In this document: positions 1-7,859 of the stretch, in pieces
Layout of the letters: each line of letters begins with the position of its first letter
Numbering within the stretch: the stretch's first letter is position 1
Assembly: GCA_002323515.1 (NCBI GenBank)
Contig: DCQQ01000017.1
Coordinates: 1 to 16,486 of the forward strand
Direction: 5' to 3'
Length of the DNA: 16,486 nt
Origin: Balneolaceae bacterium UBA1514
Lineage (GTDB): Bacteria > Bacteroidota > Rhodothermia > Balneolales > Balneolaceae
Translations under genes and position numbers: made by a program
Notes under the pieces: generated by a model
What the model was told of the DNA's origin: nothing
Databases searched by the model: none
The model's input: only the letters and a program-made list of their open reading frames with translations

Positions 1-1
1 T

Positions 2-133
2 GCTCAATATGTGAAAGAACATGTTGCCCTAAGACAAAAAAAGCTGATTAAATCCATAAGATTTAAACCAGCAAATTATTTCGTCGAAAGGATTATAAAT
101 GTAAGACGAAGAAGAGCACTATACCAAATTTAA
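2..133 (+). CDS. C-terminal end of an unidentified protein (partial)
   Basis: An open frame enters from the left edge and ends at TAA 131-133, giving 43 residues. It starts around AQYVKEHVALRQKK and finishes with a strongly basic tail (RRRRALYQI). The frame is open with no stop from base 2, and the next gene is convergent, which is compatible with a gene end here. There is no recognisable domain in this fragment, so I assign no function. A chance open frame of this length is possible, but the amphipathic, Lys/Arg-rich composition looks protein-like. Confidence 0.45.
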   Translation, partial: AQYVKEHVALRQKKLIKSIRFKPANYFVERIINVRRRRALYQI

Positions 134-190
134 TTTCACTTTATTTCTGTAAAAGTATTGGGGCGTACAGAATAGATAGCGCTAACTAGC

Positions 191-925
191 TTATTCGATT
201 TTATCTTCATCGTAATTTTTCAGCAAACGAACACCTAAGTACATTAGTGGGGTATCGAACAAAGCAAAAAAGAACTTAAATAAATAGGAATTGAGAATGA
301 GTATAATAACAGCGCCCACATTATTAATTGCATCACCCAGATTACCTGCAAGGTATAAAATAGTTATTATTGCTGTTGAATCGACCAATTGACTAACTGT
401 TGTCGAAGCATTATTCCTGAGCCAAAGATGCTTGCCCTTGGTCAATCGTTTCCAAAAATGATAAAGACGAACGTCTACGCTTTGGGCTATTAGGTAAGCA
501 ATCATCGAGGCGATGGTATTACCGACCATAAATTGATACACTCCTTCAAATAAATCCAGTCCGCCACTGACTCCAGAAGAATTTGGCAACCAGTGATTAA
601 TACTCATGAGTAAAAGCATAAATACATTCATTCCGAAACCAACCCATACTAACATTTGAGCTCGTTTGCGTCCAAAAAGCTCGCTTATTAGATCAGTAGC
701 AAGAAAGGTAAACGGATAAGCAACCACCCCAGCCGGTACACTCATGGTATAGTTACTACCACTTCTGACGAGTTCAGGTGTTAAGGCTTGTAACCAAGAA
801 GGTAAATCTAGACTGAAAATTGTTACAAATTTAGTGGTTCCAATAACATTACCCAATACAAGAGAGGTTAAAAAGACTCCTGAAAGTGTCAAGAACAAAG
901 CATCTCGTCGGTGATTTTTTTCCAT
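191..925 (-). CDS. yhhQ: Queuosine precursor transporter (YhhQ/VUT, DUF165 family)
   Basis: A 244-aa polytopic inner-membrane protein of the VUT/YhhQ family, which takes up queuosine precursors such as preQ0/preQ1 for modification of tRNAs with GUN anticodons. Hydrophobic segments lie near residues 10-36, 63-80, 90-110, 130-152, 180-195 and 203-232. Family-typical stretches are visible: LGNVIGTTKF at 24-33, an acidic ATDLISELFGRKRA motif at 76-89, and KHLWLRNNASTTVSQLVDS at 165-183, the most characteristic block. Length fits the family (about 220-250 aa). It starts at ATG 923-925 with no clear Shine-Dalgarno. No other queuosine genes are adjacent and it is transcribed divergently from the TetR gene. 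I looked for a preQ1 riboswitch upstream and could not support one. The family call is firm; exact substrate is inferred. Confidence 0.9.
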   Translation of the reverse strand: MEKNHRRDALFLTLSGVFLTSLVLGNVIGTTKFVTIFSLDLPSWLQALTPELVRSGSNYTMSVPAGVVAYPFTFLATDLISELFGRKRAQMLVWVGFGMNVFMLLLMSINHWLPNSSGVSGGLDLFEGVYQFMVGNTIASMIAYLIAQSVDVRLYHFWKRLTKGKHLWLRNNASTTVSQLVDSTAIITILYLAGNLGDAINNVGAVIILILNSYLFKFFFALFDTPLMYLGVRLLKNYDEDKIE

Positions 926-1049
926 GAATTAATGAATTCACATTGTGGTTAGGTTTTCCCAAAATATGCCCAAAGGCTCGAACGAAGCATACATAGCAAC
1001 TGTTATAAATGTCTATCTAGCGTGATTAAAGTTCTAAAACAATATTTGT

Positions 1050-1072
1050 TGGTTTTAAATCAAACTAAACCA
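1050..1072. promoter_or_regulatory. Candidate operator dyad upstream of the TetR-fold gene
   Basis: TGGTTT at 1050-1055 and AAACCA at 1067-1072 form an inverted repeat with 6-bp arms and an 11-bp centre, in the 212-bp divergent intergenic region between yhhQ and the TetR gene. The size and symmetry fit a TetR-dimer operator. A second imperfect dyad pairs AGCGTGA (1019-1025) with TCACGCT (1086-1092) and brackets it, and GATTAATC (1076-1083) is a short palindrome. No binding is shown by the sequence alone; AT-rich dyads arise by chance. Confidence 0.3.
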
Positions 1073-1137
1073 CTCGATTAATCATTCACGCTATTCGCTA
1101 TACACCTATTCAGAAAGACCTATACAAAAGAGCGTTT

Positions 1138-1797
1138 ATGAAGAAAAATAAGACGGATCAAATTACATCCAAAATTGAGTTGAGTTTATTGGCCGCTGAG
1201 TTATACCAGAAAAAAGGTAGACTAAGTATGCGTGACCTGATTAACTCCAGTGAGATGAGTGCAGCACAGATATATGAACTTTTCCCAACTAAAGATGCTC
1301 TGCTCGCCTATGCCTATCCATCGATGGTTTTTCAATATTGGGCAATGATCGACGAGATTGATGACTTTCATCGGCTAGTGATTAGTGAAAAATTAGGAAA
1401 CTTTATTTACACCATGCTAGAGATGTTTTCAGACCACGAATTATTTGTTAAAGATACATTTAACCGATTAGTGGCATGCAAGGGAGTAAAAAGTGATTTT
1501 GCTGATGAAGTTTCTGCGGTTTATAAAGACTTTTTAACTCGAGACGGTAATTTATCTATCACGGCCGGCTTGGTCACTCGTCCACTGTTTTACCGTTGGA
1601 TGACAACACAATTTATTGCACTGGTAGAATTTTGGATTTGTGATAAATCATCCAATAAAGAACGTACTATTGGACTGGTTGATAGAGCCAGTAACCTATT
1701 CGAAAATGTGATGTATAGTGAGTTAATCGACAAGGGCTTCGACTTCAGTAAGTATTTATATACAACCTTAAACACTACTTTTAAACACAAGCCATGA
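1138..1797 (+). CDS. TetR-fold protein, possible regulator or COQ9-like partner of the ABC1 kinase
   Basis: A 219-aa protein with a TetR-type helix-turn-helix at the N terminus (about residues 12-60; the turn and recognition helix read SAAQIYELFPTKDALLAYA) followed by an all-helical ligand-binding type domain to the C terminus. It has no signal peptide or membrane segment. The stop overlaps the start of the following ABC1-kinase gene (ATGA at 1794-1797), so the two are translationally coupled. The C-terminal stretch around residues 153-190 (a Trp, then an FWICDKS block and a later FENVM) has a pattern recalling COQ9, a TetR-fold lipid-binding protein that works with COQ8. That resemblance is my inference from memory. 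The plain alternative is an autoregulatory TetR repressor. The start is ATG 1138 with only a weak purine stretch upstream. Confidence 0.8.
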   Translation: MKKNKTDQITSKIELSLLAAELYQKKGRLSMRDLINSSEMSAAQIYELFPTKDALLAYAYPSMVFQYWAMIDEIDDFHRLVISEKLGNFIYTMLEMFSDHELFVKDTFNRLVACKGVKSDFADEVSAVYKDFLTRDGNLSITAGLVTRPLFYRWMTTQFIALVEFWICDKSSNKERTIGLVDRASNLFENVMYSELIDKGFDFSKYLYTTLNTTFKHKP

Positions 1798-3131
1798 GCG
1801 ATTTTCCATCATCCAAATTTGAACGTGGTCGAATTATAGCTAAAACTGGGCTGAAAGTAGGTACGAATTACGCTCAGCGTTATCTCAAAAAAAGAATAAT
1901 GGGCAAAGAAGAGAGTCCAAAAGATTTCCATTCTGAAAATGCACGTGAGGTATTTAAGGAGTTTACCAAATTAAGAGGTACAGCACTCAAAATTGCTCAA
2001 GGGATGAGTATGGATCAAGGCTTTTTACCTGAAGAATTTGCAGAGGTGATGACCCAAGCTCAATATAGTGTCCCCCCCATTAACAAGGCGTTAGTGAGAG
2101 CCATTATAAAACGAGAACTAGGTGAGTATCCAGAGCAGATTTTTGCACATTTTGAAGCTGATGCCTTTGCTGCCGCCTCTATCGGACAAGTGCATAAAGC
2201 CGAGCTTAAAGACGGCAGAAAAGTAGCCATCAAAATTCAATATCCAAATGTTCGAGAAACCATTGATTCGGATATGGCCGTTGCAAAATCTTTAGCTCGC
2301 AGAATTATCAAAAAAGGCCAGGATATTGACCCTTATTTTGATGAGATTCGTTCAACTCTCCTTATTGAAACCGATTACCTACACGAGGGAGCACAAATCA
2401 AGGCATTCAAAGAGCGTTTTGGAAGTGAGCGTTTCCTTATACCTAACTGGATACAGGAGTATTCAACAGAACGAATTTTGTGTATGAGTTTTCTTGAAGG
2501 GCGTCATTTGGGTGATTTTTTAAAGGAAGAACCTTCTCAAGATGAACGTGACCATTTCGGACAACTCATTTGGGAGTTCTTTCATGAAGAATTACGAATT
2601 GGAGGATACGTTCATGCCGATACCCATCCCGGAAACTTTTTATTTACCTATGATGGTAAGTTGGGAATTATTGATTTCGGGTGTGTTAAGTTGTTTCCCG
2701 ACGAATTTTTTACAAATTACCTTAAACTCTTGCCCTGTCACTTGGGTGATGATGAAGAGGCCATTCGAAAGTTATACACGAAACTAGAAGTCATTAACCC
2801 AAATGCGAAAGTTCAATCGAAAGAAGACGAGTATTATAATTTCGCTCGGAACTATGGGATTATGTTTTCAAAACCCTATCGGTATGATTTTTTTGATTTC
2901 AGCAACCCTGACTTTGATAATGAAATAAGGCATTTCACAAAAGAAGCGCCGCTGTCAAATGAAGTTAGGGGTTCTAAACACTTTCTATATACTAGCCGAG
3001 TTCACACTGGTCTCTATAGCATTCTTATTAAACTAGGCGCTGTCATCTCTACAGAAAACGCTAAATTGATTCTAAGTGAATTATTGGATATGTCATTTGA
3101 CTCATACAGAGAACCTTTGAGTGTCGGTTAA
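1794..3131 (+). CDS. ABC1/ADCK/UbiB-type atypical kinase
   Basis: A 445-aa protein of the ABC1 (UbiB/COQ8) protein-kinase-like family, which supports isoprenoid-lipid or quinone metabolism. Visible elements in order: RGTALKIAQ at 61-69, a variant of the KxGQ helix with Ala in place of Gly; the alanine-rich loop FAAASIGQVH at 125-134, which replaces the glycine-rich loop of ordinary kinases; Lys147 in VAIKIQYP; Glu198 in DYLHEGA; the catalytic-loop block HADTHPGN at 274-281; and the metal-binding DFG at 294-296. All core residues needed for nucleotide binding are present. It lacks the C-terminal membrane helices of E. coli UbiB and resembles mitochondrial COQ8 more closely. Relatives of this organism use menaquinone, so a ubiquinone-specific role is unlikely. 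The 4-nt overlap with the TetR-fold gene suggests a joint function. Confidence 0.92.
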   Translation: MSDFPSSKFERGRIIAKTGLKVGTNYAQRYLKKRIMGKEESPKDFHSENAREVFKEFTKLRGTALKIAQGMSMDQGFLPEEFAEVMTQAQYSVPPINKALVRAIIKRELGEYPEQIFAHFEADAFAAASIGQVHKAELKDGRKVAIKIQYPNVRETIDSDMAVAKSLARRIIKKGQDIDPYFDEIRSTLLIETDYLHEGAQIKAFKERFGSERFLIPNWIQEYSTERILCMSFLEGRHLGDFLKEEPSQDERDHFGQLIWEFFHEELRIGGYVHADTHPGNFLFTYDGKLGIIDFGCVKLFPDEFFTNYLKLLPCHLGDDEEAIRKLYTKLEVINPNAKVQSKEDEYYNFARNYGIMFSKPYRYDFFDFSNPDFDNEIRHFTKEAPLSNEVRGSKHFLYTSRVHTGLYSILIKLGAVISTENAKLILSELLDMSFDSYREPLSVG

Positions 3132-3171
3132 CCTACACTAACCCATCCTCGGTAGGATAAATATTGAAATT

Positions 3172-3210
3172 AAAAAAGGCACACATTAGTTAAAATGATG
3201 CCTTTTTTTT
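3172..3210. terminator. Bidirectional intrinsic terminator between convergent genes
   Basis: AAAAAAGGCA (3172-3181) pairs with TGCCTTTTTTTT (3199-3210), with further short pairing of ATT and AAT in the loop region. An A-run on one side and a T-run on the other let it serve both the ABC1-kinase transcript (+) and the hflC end of the opposite operon (-). Confidence 0.8.
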
Positions 3211-3264
3211 GAATGTCTGAAGTTCAATGAGATTAACCCTCACTCAACAAACCATAGTAAACTG

Positions 3265-4212
3265 TTACTGATCTATGGTATTTAGATACTTATAAAACTC
3301 ACTATCCGTCGAAATAATAAGTGAGGTTTCCTTATCAATGGTACTTACATACGCTTCCATACTTTTGGTAAAGTCATATAGTATTCTGGCAGATTGGGAA
3401 CGGTTGTAGGCTTGATTGTAAATTGCTGCAGCTTCAGCATCGGCTTTACCACGAATAGTTTCCGCCTCTCGGAATGCTTCCGATTGTATACGCAGTAGTT
3501 CCCTTTCTTTTTCCCCATTAATACGAGAAGATTCCCCCTGACCTTCTGATCTGAATTTATCAGCAATTCGATTTCGTTCAGATATCATACGGTCATACAC
3601 AGTTTGTCGTACTTCTTCTACATAATTAATTCGTTTGAATCGAAAATCTAATATGGCAATACCTAGGTCTGATGCCCGTTGATTAGCGAGTTCCTGGATT
3701 TGTTCTTGAATCACATCACGACCCGTTTGAATAATTTCTAACGAATCATTCACAATGTCAGCAATGATACCTTCTGAAATAGGCTCGCGGTTGGTAGAAC
3801 GTATTAATTCCACTAGGTCGTTTGCTGCGATGGCATTTCTTGTTTCTCCATCTAGAATGTCGTCTAGGCGAGATTGTGCTCCCCTTTCATCACCTAGTCG
3901 CTGAAAATACAGTAACGGATCGATAATTTGCCATCGAGCGTAGGTATCGACAAATATGAACTTTTTATCCTTTGTTGGAACTTGATTTCTATCGCCATCC
4001 CACTCTAGGTATCTTTTTTCAAAGTAGTTGGACTTCTGAATAAAAGGTATTTTAAAGTTGAGTCCAGGCTCGGTTATAGCTTCTCCTACTGGATTACCAA
4101 ACTGTGTAATCACAACTTGGGCGGTTTCATCTACTACATAAGTACCATCCATCACAATAATAACAGTAAGAAATGTGAGGATAGCAGTACCTATTTTTGA
4201 TAAATTTTTCAT
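3265..4212 (-). CDS. hflC: HflC, SPFH-domain modulator of FtsH protease
   Basis: A 315-aa membrane-anchored SPFH/band-7 protein that forms the large HflKC assembly around FtsH at the inner membrane, restraining degradation of membrane proteins. It has one N-terminal membrane segment (about 6-24), the SPFH domain (about 25-200; TQFGNPVGEAITEPGLNFK at 36-54), then the HflC hallmark DFRFKRINYVEEVRQTVYDRM at 189-209 split across two helices and a long Glu/Arg/Ala-rich coiled coil (210-280). I start it at ATG 4210-4212 because AGGAGG (4219-4224) sits 6 nt upstream; a longer frame back to 4305 would only add residues lying inside the end of hflK. The gap to hflK is 10 nt and the Shine-Dalgarno overlaps the hflK stop codon, indicating coupling. 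Confidence 0.93.
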   Translation of the reverse strand: MKNLSKIGTAILTFLTVIIVMDGTYVVDETAQVVITQFGNPVGEAITEPGLNFKIPFIQKSNYFEKRYLEWDGDRNQVPTKDKKFIFVDTYARWQIIDPLLYFQRLGDERGAQSRLDDILDGETRNAIAANDLVELIRSTNREPISEGIIADIVNDSLEIIQTGRDVIQEQIQELANQRASDLGIAILDFRFKRINYVEEVRQTVYDRMISERNRIADKFRSEGQGESSRINGEKERELLRIQSEAFREAETIRGKADAEAAAIYNQAYNRSQSARILYDFTKSMEAYVSTIDKETSLIISTDSEFYKYLNTIDQ

Positions 4213-4218
4213 GTCAAT

Positions 4219-4224
4219 CCTCCT
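4219..4224 (-). promoter_or_regulatory. Strong ribosome binding site that fixes the hflC start
   Basis: On the minus strand a perfect AGGAGG lies 6 nt before ATG 4210-4212 and overlaps the hflK stop TAG (4223-4225). It is one of very few strong Shine-Dalgarno sequences in this window and rules out the longer in-frame start at 4305. Confidence 0.85.
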
Positions 4225-5224
4225 AGTTATTATTGTTTGAGTTAGTTTGACGGGCACCATCCATTTGCAACTGAAGTAATGGTATAACAGAATTCCCCTT
4301 GTCATCGGTGATAATTTTCTGCCCCATATTAGGAATCACATCCTGCATAGTTTCTAAAAATATTCGCCGTTTTGTTACTTCAGGAGCTTTGATGTATTCT
4401 TCGTACAAGTCATTGAATCGAGACACCTCCCCTTGCGCTCTGTTAACCCTATCTAAGGCATATCCTTCTGCTTTTTGAATAGTTTCTTGTGCTTCACCAG
4501 CTGCACGTGGAATTATTCGGTTATAATCGGCACGAGCTTGATTAATCAACGTTTCGCGTTGCTGTTGAGCTTCATTGACTCCATTAAAAGAAGGCTTTAC
4601 TGGGTTTGGCGGATTGATATCCTGAAGCACTACTTGTTCGATTTTTAGTCCTATTTCATACTCATCACATAGCTCTTGAATAATCACCTCTGCTTGTGAA
4701 GCTACATCCGCACGTCCTACCGTTAATACTTCATTTACAGTACGGTCACCTACAATTTGCCGCATGGCGGCTTCGGAAATGTCACGCAGTGTTTCGTCGG
4801 CATTTCGTACTTTGAATAAATAGCTAAAAGGGTCGTCAACACGGTACTGTACAACCCACTCTACATCGGCCAAATTCAAATCCCCTGTGAGCATCAACGA
4901 TTCTCCCTCATACCCTGCATTTCTATAGGTGGAATTAACCCCAGCAGATGTAGTGCGATAGCCAAATTCTTGTTTCAACTGTCGCTGTACCGGAACACTT
5001 GTACGCTGCTCAATAATTGGAAATTTGAATTTCAAACCAGGTTCTGCCACTCTTTGATACTCACCAAAACGGGTAACCACTCCAACTTCTTCCGGTCCAA
5101 CTATGAAATATGAAGAACTTACTAGTACTATACCAATAATGATTATTAGTATCCATTTTATGTTTTTTGTTATGGAATCAAACTGCGGAGGCAGATTGAA
5201 TTCCATATTGTTTTCTTCTGCCAT
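4223..5224 (-). CDS. hflK: HflK, SPFH-domain modulator of FtsH protease
   Basis: A 333-aa partner of HflC. The N-terminal cytoplasmic part is short and lacks the Gly-rich stretch of E. coli HflK (419 aa). A single membrane helix spans about 23-42, followed by the SPFH domain: VGPEEVGVVTRFGEYQRV at 42-59 and EPGLKFKFP at 61-69. The family block VVLQDINPP (198-206) and NGVNEAQQQRE (214-224) are clear, and an Ala/Glu-rich coiled coil follows to about 285. The C terminus is a low-complexity Asn run (NSNNNN). It starts at ATG 5222-5224, only 7 nt after the stop of the upstream phosphatase gene, with no strong Shine-Dalgarno; Met7 is an alternative start. It is the middle gene of a phosphatase-hflK-hflC operon. 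Confidence 0.93.
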   Translation of the reverse strand: MAEENNMEFNLPPQFDSITKNIKWILIIIIGIVLVSSSYFIVGPEEVGVVTRFGEYQRVAEPGLKFKFPIIEQRTSVPVQRQLKQEFGYRTTSAGVNSTYRNAGYEGESLMLTGDLNLADVEWVVQYRVDDPFSYLFKVRNADETLRDISEAAMRQIVGDRTVNEVLTVGRADVASQAEVIIQELCDEYEIGLKIEQVVLQDINPPNPVKPSFNGVNEAQQQRETLINQARADYNRIIPRAAGEAQETIQKAEGYALDRVNRAQGEVSRFNDLYEEYIKAPEVTKRRIFLETMQDVIPNMGQKIITDDKGNSVIPLLQLQMDGARQTNSNNNN

Positions 5225-5231
5225 AATTATT

Positions 5232-7778
5232 CTATGATATTTTTAAACAGATTAAGGTTGTGTCGTCTACTAAATGAAAATTACTGTACTTTTGTACAAT
5301 TCTCTTAAAATGCAGTGTTATTTCTTTAGCATTTAGCTGCTGGGTGTCGAGTTCCTCCAACATTTTTGGAATAGTATCAAAACCTAGCCGCTCTCCCTTG
5401 TCATTCACTGCTTCTGGTAGACCATCTGAATATAACAAAAAGACATCTCCCTTTTTTACTTTTACCACAATAGATTGGTAGGCCACTTGTTCCATTACTC
5501 CAAGTGGATATCGTGGGGCAGGAGTATCTATAAACTTAGCTTTACCATCCTGTAGTAGAATGGGTTTACAATGTCCTGCATTTGCTAACATAAGCTCATT
5601 TTTCGTCAGATTATAACGCGTAATGGCACAGGTGATAAATGTTCTTTTATCAGTGCGTTCAAAAATTGGGCGCGCCACATCACTCAATATCTTGTGTGGA
5701 TCATCTTCACGTATGCGCGATAACAATAAACCACTCGTAAATATAGCAGGCATAGCAGCTCGCATAGCTTTTCCAGAAACGTCCACAATGGCCATCATCA
5801 ACCACTCATCCGAGGATGCAGGATTGGGATCAGAAGTCAATAAATAGTCATAAAAATCACCGCCCACTTCAAAAGAAGGTAGGAAAAAGCCAAAGACATC
5901 TAAGCCTTCACGTTGTGGCGGCTGTAATGGCATGAGCTGATATTGACTCTCTCGTGCTATCTCAATTTCTTTTTCAATCCTAAGTTGTTGAGCTACTCGT
6001 TCTTGATATTCAGGTACATATTCTTCCACTTCTTGTAATGACTCTCCATTTCTATACATAACAAACCCAGCAAGCGGTATACAGCCTATTAATAGAACTT
6101 GAGCCCAAAAAGTTAGTTGGTAGGAAAAATTTTCAGAACCTATGTACGGCATTAGCATGAGTACGGCTGAAAAAATCCACCAAGAGGTGTTAGTAGTAAC
6201 CAAGCCGAATCGAGTATATATCAACACGACAAGCACCCCAACCCCACTATATAGCAGCAAATCTGATACCAATCCATTAGGACTACCAATTAAACGTCCT
6301 AATACCGTAATTAATACGGTAACAAGTATAATTGAGATAATAGCGCCAGCCCATTTATTCTTTATAAAGGAATGAACCATGGATGCAATGAATCCAATTT
6401 GAGCGAAGCCAACTAACCAAGTTGTAGTCCACAGTGAAATATTCATGGTTAACCATTGGGGCCTATTTGCTACCTCAGTAAAACCGAAAGCACTGTCAAA
6501 TTGATACAGATATTGCCCTGTTAGATAAGCGGTGGTCACAAAAACACCTAGAAGTAAAAATCCTAGCGAAAAACCATGCAACATAGCTTGACCTGACTCT
6601 TTTAGCCAAATATTCATTCGCCAATAATTATCTACTAACTGGATTTCTCCATTTTTTTGAGCCCTCGCAAATACTTCCCAGTTAATGTAAGCCAATGAAC
6701 CGAATAAGCTTAAGACCAGAGAAAGAAGCAATGTGTTTATGGACACTACAAAGTAACCAGTTGTACTTAATACCTCAGAAAAATTGGAGATGTAATAGAG
6801 CATTCTCCAACCATATATACCCAGGTTAAAAGCTATAAATACAATAAATACACGTCTCCATTCTATATTCCCTTTAATCACATTTCGAACACCAAAAATA
6901 AATACTATGAGGGCTAATATTACCGCACTAGCATAGAGCGCATAGTCAAAATCCGTTAAGGTTTGTTGTTCGGGGTTCGCAAGCTCCTGAGGTTCAAACG
7001 GACGTGTAGCCTCAAATGACGAGAGTTTATACCCAAAGGTGGTGGTAGTACCCGATTCATCAACAAATTCTTTCACCTCAGGAACTAACTTCATTCGCAA
7101 TTGGTAGGGTCCATCTTCGGCATTTGTTGTCTTCTGCCAACGTAAAACAATTTCATTTGCACCAACAGAAGTCGGATTGTTGTTACCAGTATTCAAGGAT
7201 TGATAACTATCTGCAACATCTTCAGGAACATCCCGCCAATCTCCCGTTATAGGCTCAAAATCTTGGAGGTTATATCCCATCATATCAATTAGAATCCGCT
7301 CAGCAATATCGCCAATGTCACTTCCGGGTATAAATGTTAGATTAGGTCGACTTGGATGCTCAGCAACTCGGATTATATTACCCTTACCATCGACCCGAAA
7401 CCGAATAGATCCCAATGGTGCAAAGAATTCATTAGCATTGATTGGTACGGAATTATATGCCTTTTTAGGAGCATAGACTACATCCCAACTACCTAACACC
7501 AGATCTTTTTGATTAAGTGTTTTTGGATTTGGATAAGGGGAACTGTCCATTTGATCTTCTGCGTACTTTGTGTGTTGTTGCAGAGAGGTAATGGCGCTGA
7601 GGGTATCAAGCTGAATACCTAAATTAGAAGAAAGGGCATTTATTTTATTTTCAATATCCTTTCTATTCAGGTCTAATGGGGCCTCAGAAAAATAATCAAC
7701 GGATGGCCTAAAGCTAAAAAATAGAACTACTCCTACTAGACCCAGAAAATAAACTATATGTGAGGTGTTGAATTTCAA
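5232..7778 (-). CDS. Multi-pass membrane SpoIIE/PP2C-type serine phosphatase
   Basis: An 848-aa protein with three parts. Residues 8-24 form a membrane helix, and about 25-275 look like an extracytoplasmic domain I cannot name. About 278-575 contain roughly eight to nine membrane helices. A coiled linker (about 580-615, including RIEKEIEIARESQ) leads to a C-terminal PP2C/SpoIIE phosphatase domain (about 620-848). Metal-binding motifs are intact: VGGDFYDY (638-645, Asp641), AIVDVSGKAM (663-672, Asp666), NAGHCKP (733-739), YSDGLPEA (783-790, Asp785) and VDDTTL (837-842). This is the RsbU/RsbP layout, in which such enzymes dephosphorylate an anti-sigma-factor antagonist; no such target is adjacent. 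The only plausible start is TTG 7776-7778, so the exact N terminus is uncertain. It is followed within 7 nt by hflK. Confidence 0.88.
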   Translation of the reverse strand: MKFNTSHIVYFLGLVGVVLFFSFRPSVDYFSEAPLDLNRKDIENKINALSSNLGIQLDTLSAITSLQQHTKYAEDQMDSSPYPNPKTLNQKDLVLGSWDVVYAPKKAYNSVPINANEFFAPLGSIRFRVDGKGNIIRVAEHPSRPNLTFIPGSDIGDIAERILIDMMGYNLQDFEPITGDWRDVPEDVADSYQSLNTGNNNPTSVGANEIVLRWQKTTNAEDGPYQLRMKLVPEVKEFVDESGTTTTFGYKLSSFEATRPFEPQELANPEQQTLTDFDYALYASAVILALIVFIFGVRNVIKGNIEWRRVFIVFIAFNLGIYGWRMLYYISNFSEVLSTTGYFVVSINTLLLSLVLSLFGSLAYINWEVFARAQKNGEIQLVDNYWRMNIWLKESGQAMLHGFSLGFLLLGVFVTTAYLTGQYLYQFDSAFGFTEVANRPQWLTMNISLWTTTWLVGFAQIGFIASMVHSFIKNKWAGAIISIILVTVLITVLGRLIGSPNGLVSDLLLYSGVGVLVVLIYTRFGLVTTNTSWWIFSAVLMLMPYIGSENFSYQLTFWAQVLLIGCIPLAGFVMYRNGESLQEVEEYVPEYQERVAQQLRIEKEIEIARESQYQLMPLQPPQREGLDVFGFFLPSFEVGGDFYDYLLTSDPNPASSDEWLMMAIVDVSGKAMRAAMPAIFTSGLLLSRIREDDPHKILSDVARPIFERTDKRTFITCAITRYNLTKNELMLANAGHCKPILLQDGKAKFIDTPAPRYPLGVMEQVAYQSIVVKVKKGDVFLLYSDGLPEAVNDKGERLGFDTIPKMLEELDTQQLNAKEITLHFKRIVQKYSNFHLVDDTTLICLKIS

Positions 7779-7820
7779 ATATGTGAATGAATTACCTAAC
7801 TATACGATTGTATTGCTGGA

Positions 7821-7859
7821 ATGTTGCTAACAAAAGACGATAAATTTCGAGGCGGTTAG
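7821..7859 (+). other. Possible 12-codon leader ORF before tandem hairpins
   Basis: ATG at 7821 opens a 12-codon frame (MLLTKDDKFRGG) ending at TAG 7857-7859. It directly precedes and partly overlaps the hairpins at 7848-7889 that lie upstream of the mechanosensitive-channel gene. It has no strong ribosome binding site and no run of one amino acid, so a leader-peptide role is only a possibility. The surrounding 288-bp region (7779-8066) holds no larger gene. Confidence 0.15.

Noticed and set aside
926..1137. preQ1 riboswitch upstream of the queuosine-precursor transporter
   Set aside because: Read on the minus strand, I could not find the compact pseudoknot pattern of a preQ1 aptamer; transporter genes of this family often lack one.
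2542..2787. 81-aa plus-strand open frame inside the ABC1 kinase gene
   Set aside because: It is out of frame with an intact kinase whose catalytic motifs run through this same stretch.
4213..4305. N-terminal extension of HflC by 31 residues
   Set aside because: The extension lies within the hflK coding end, and a perfect AGGAGG sits 6 nt before the internal ATG at 4212, which matches the normal HflC N terminus.
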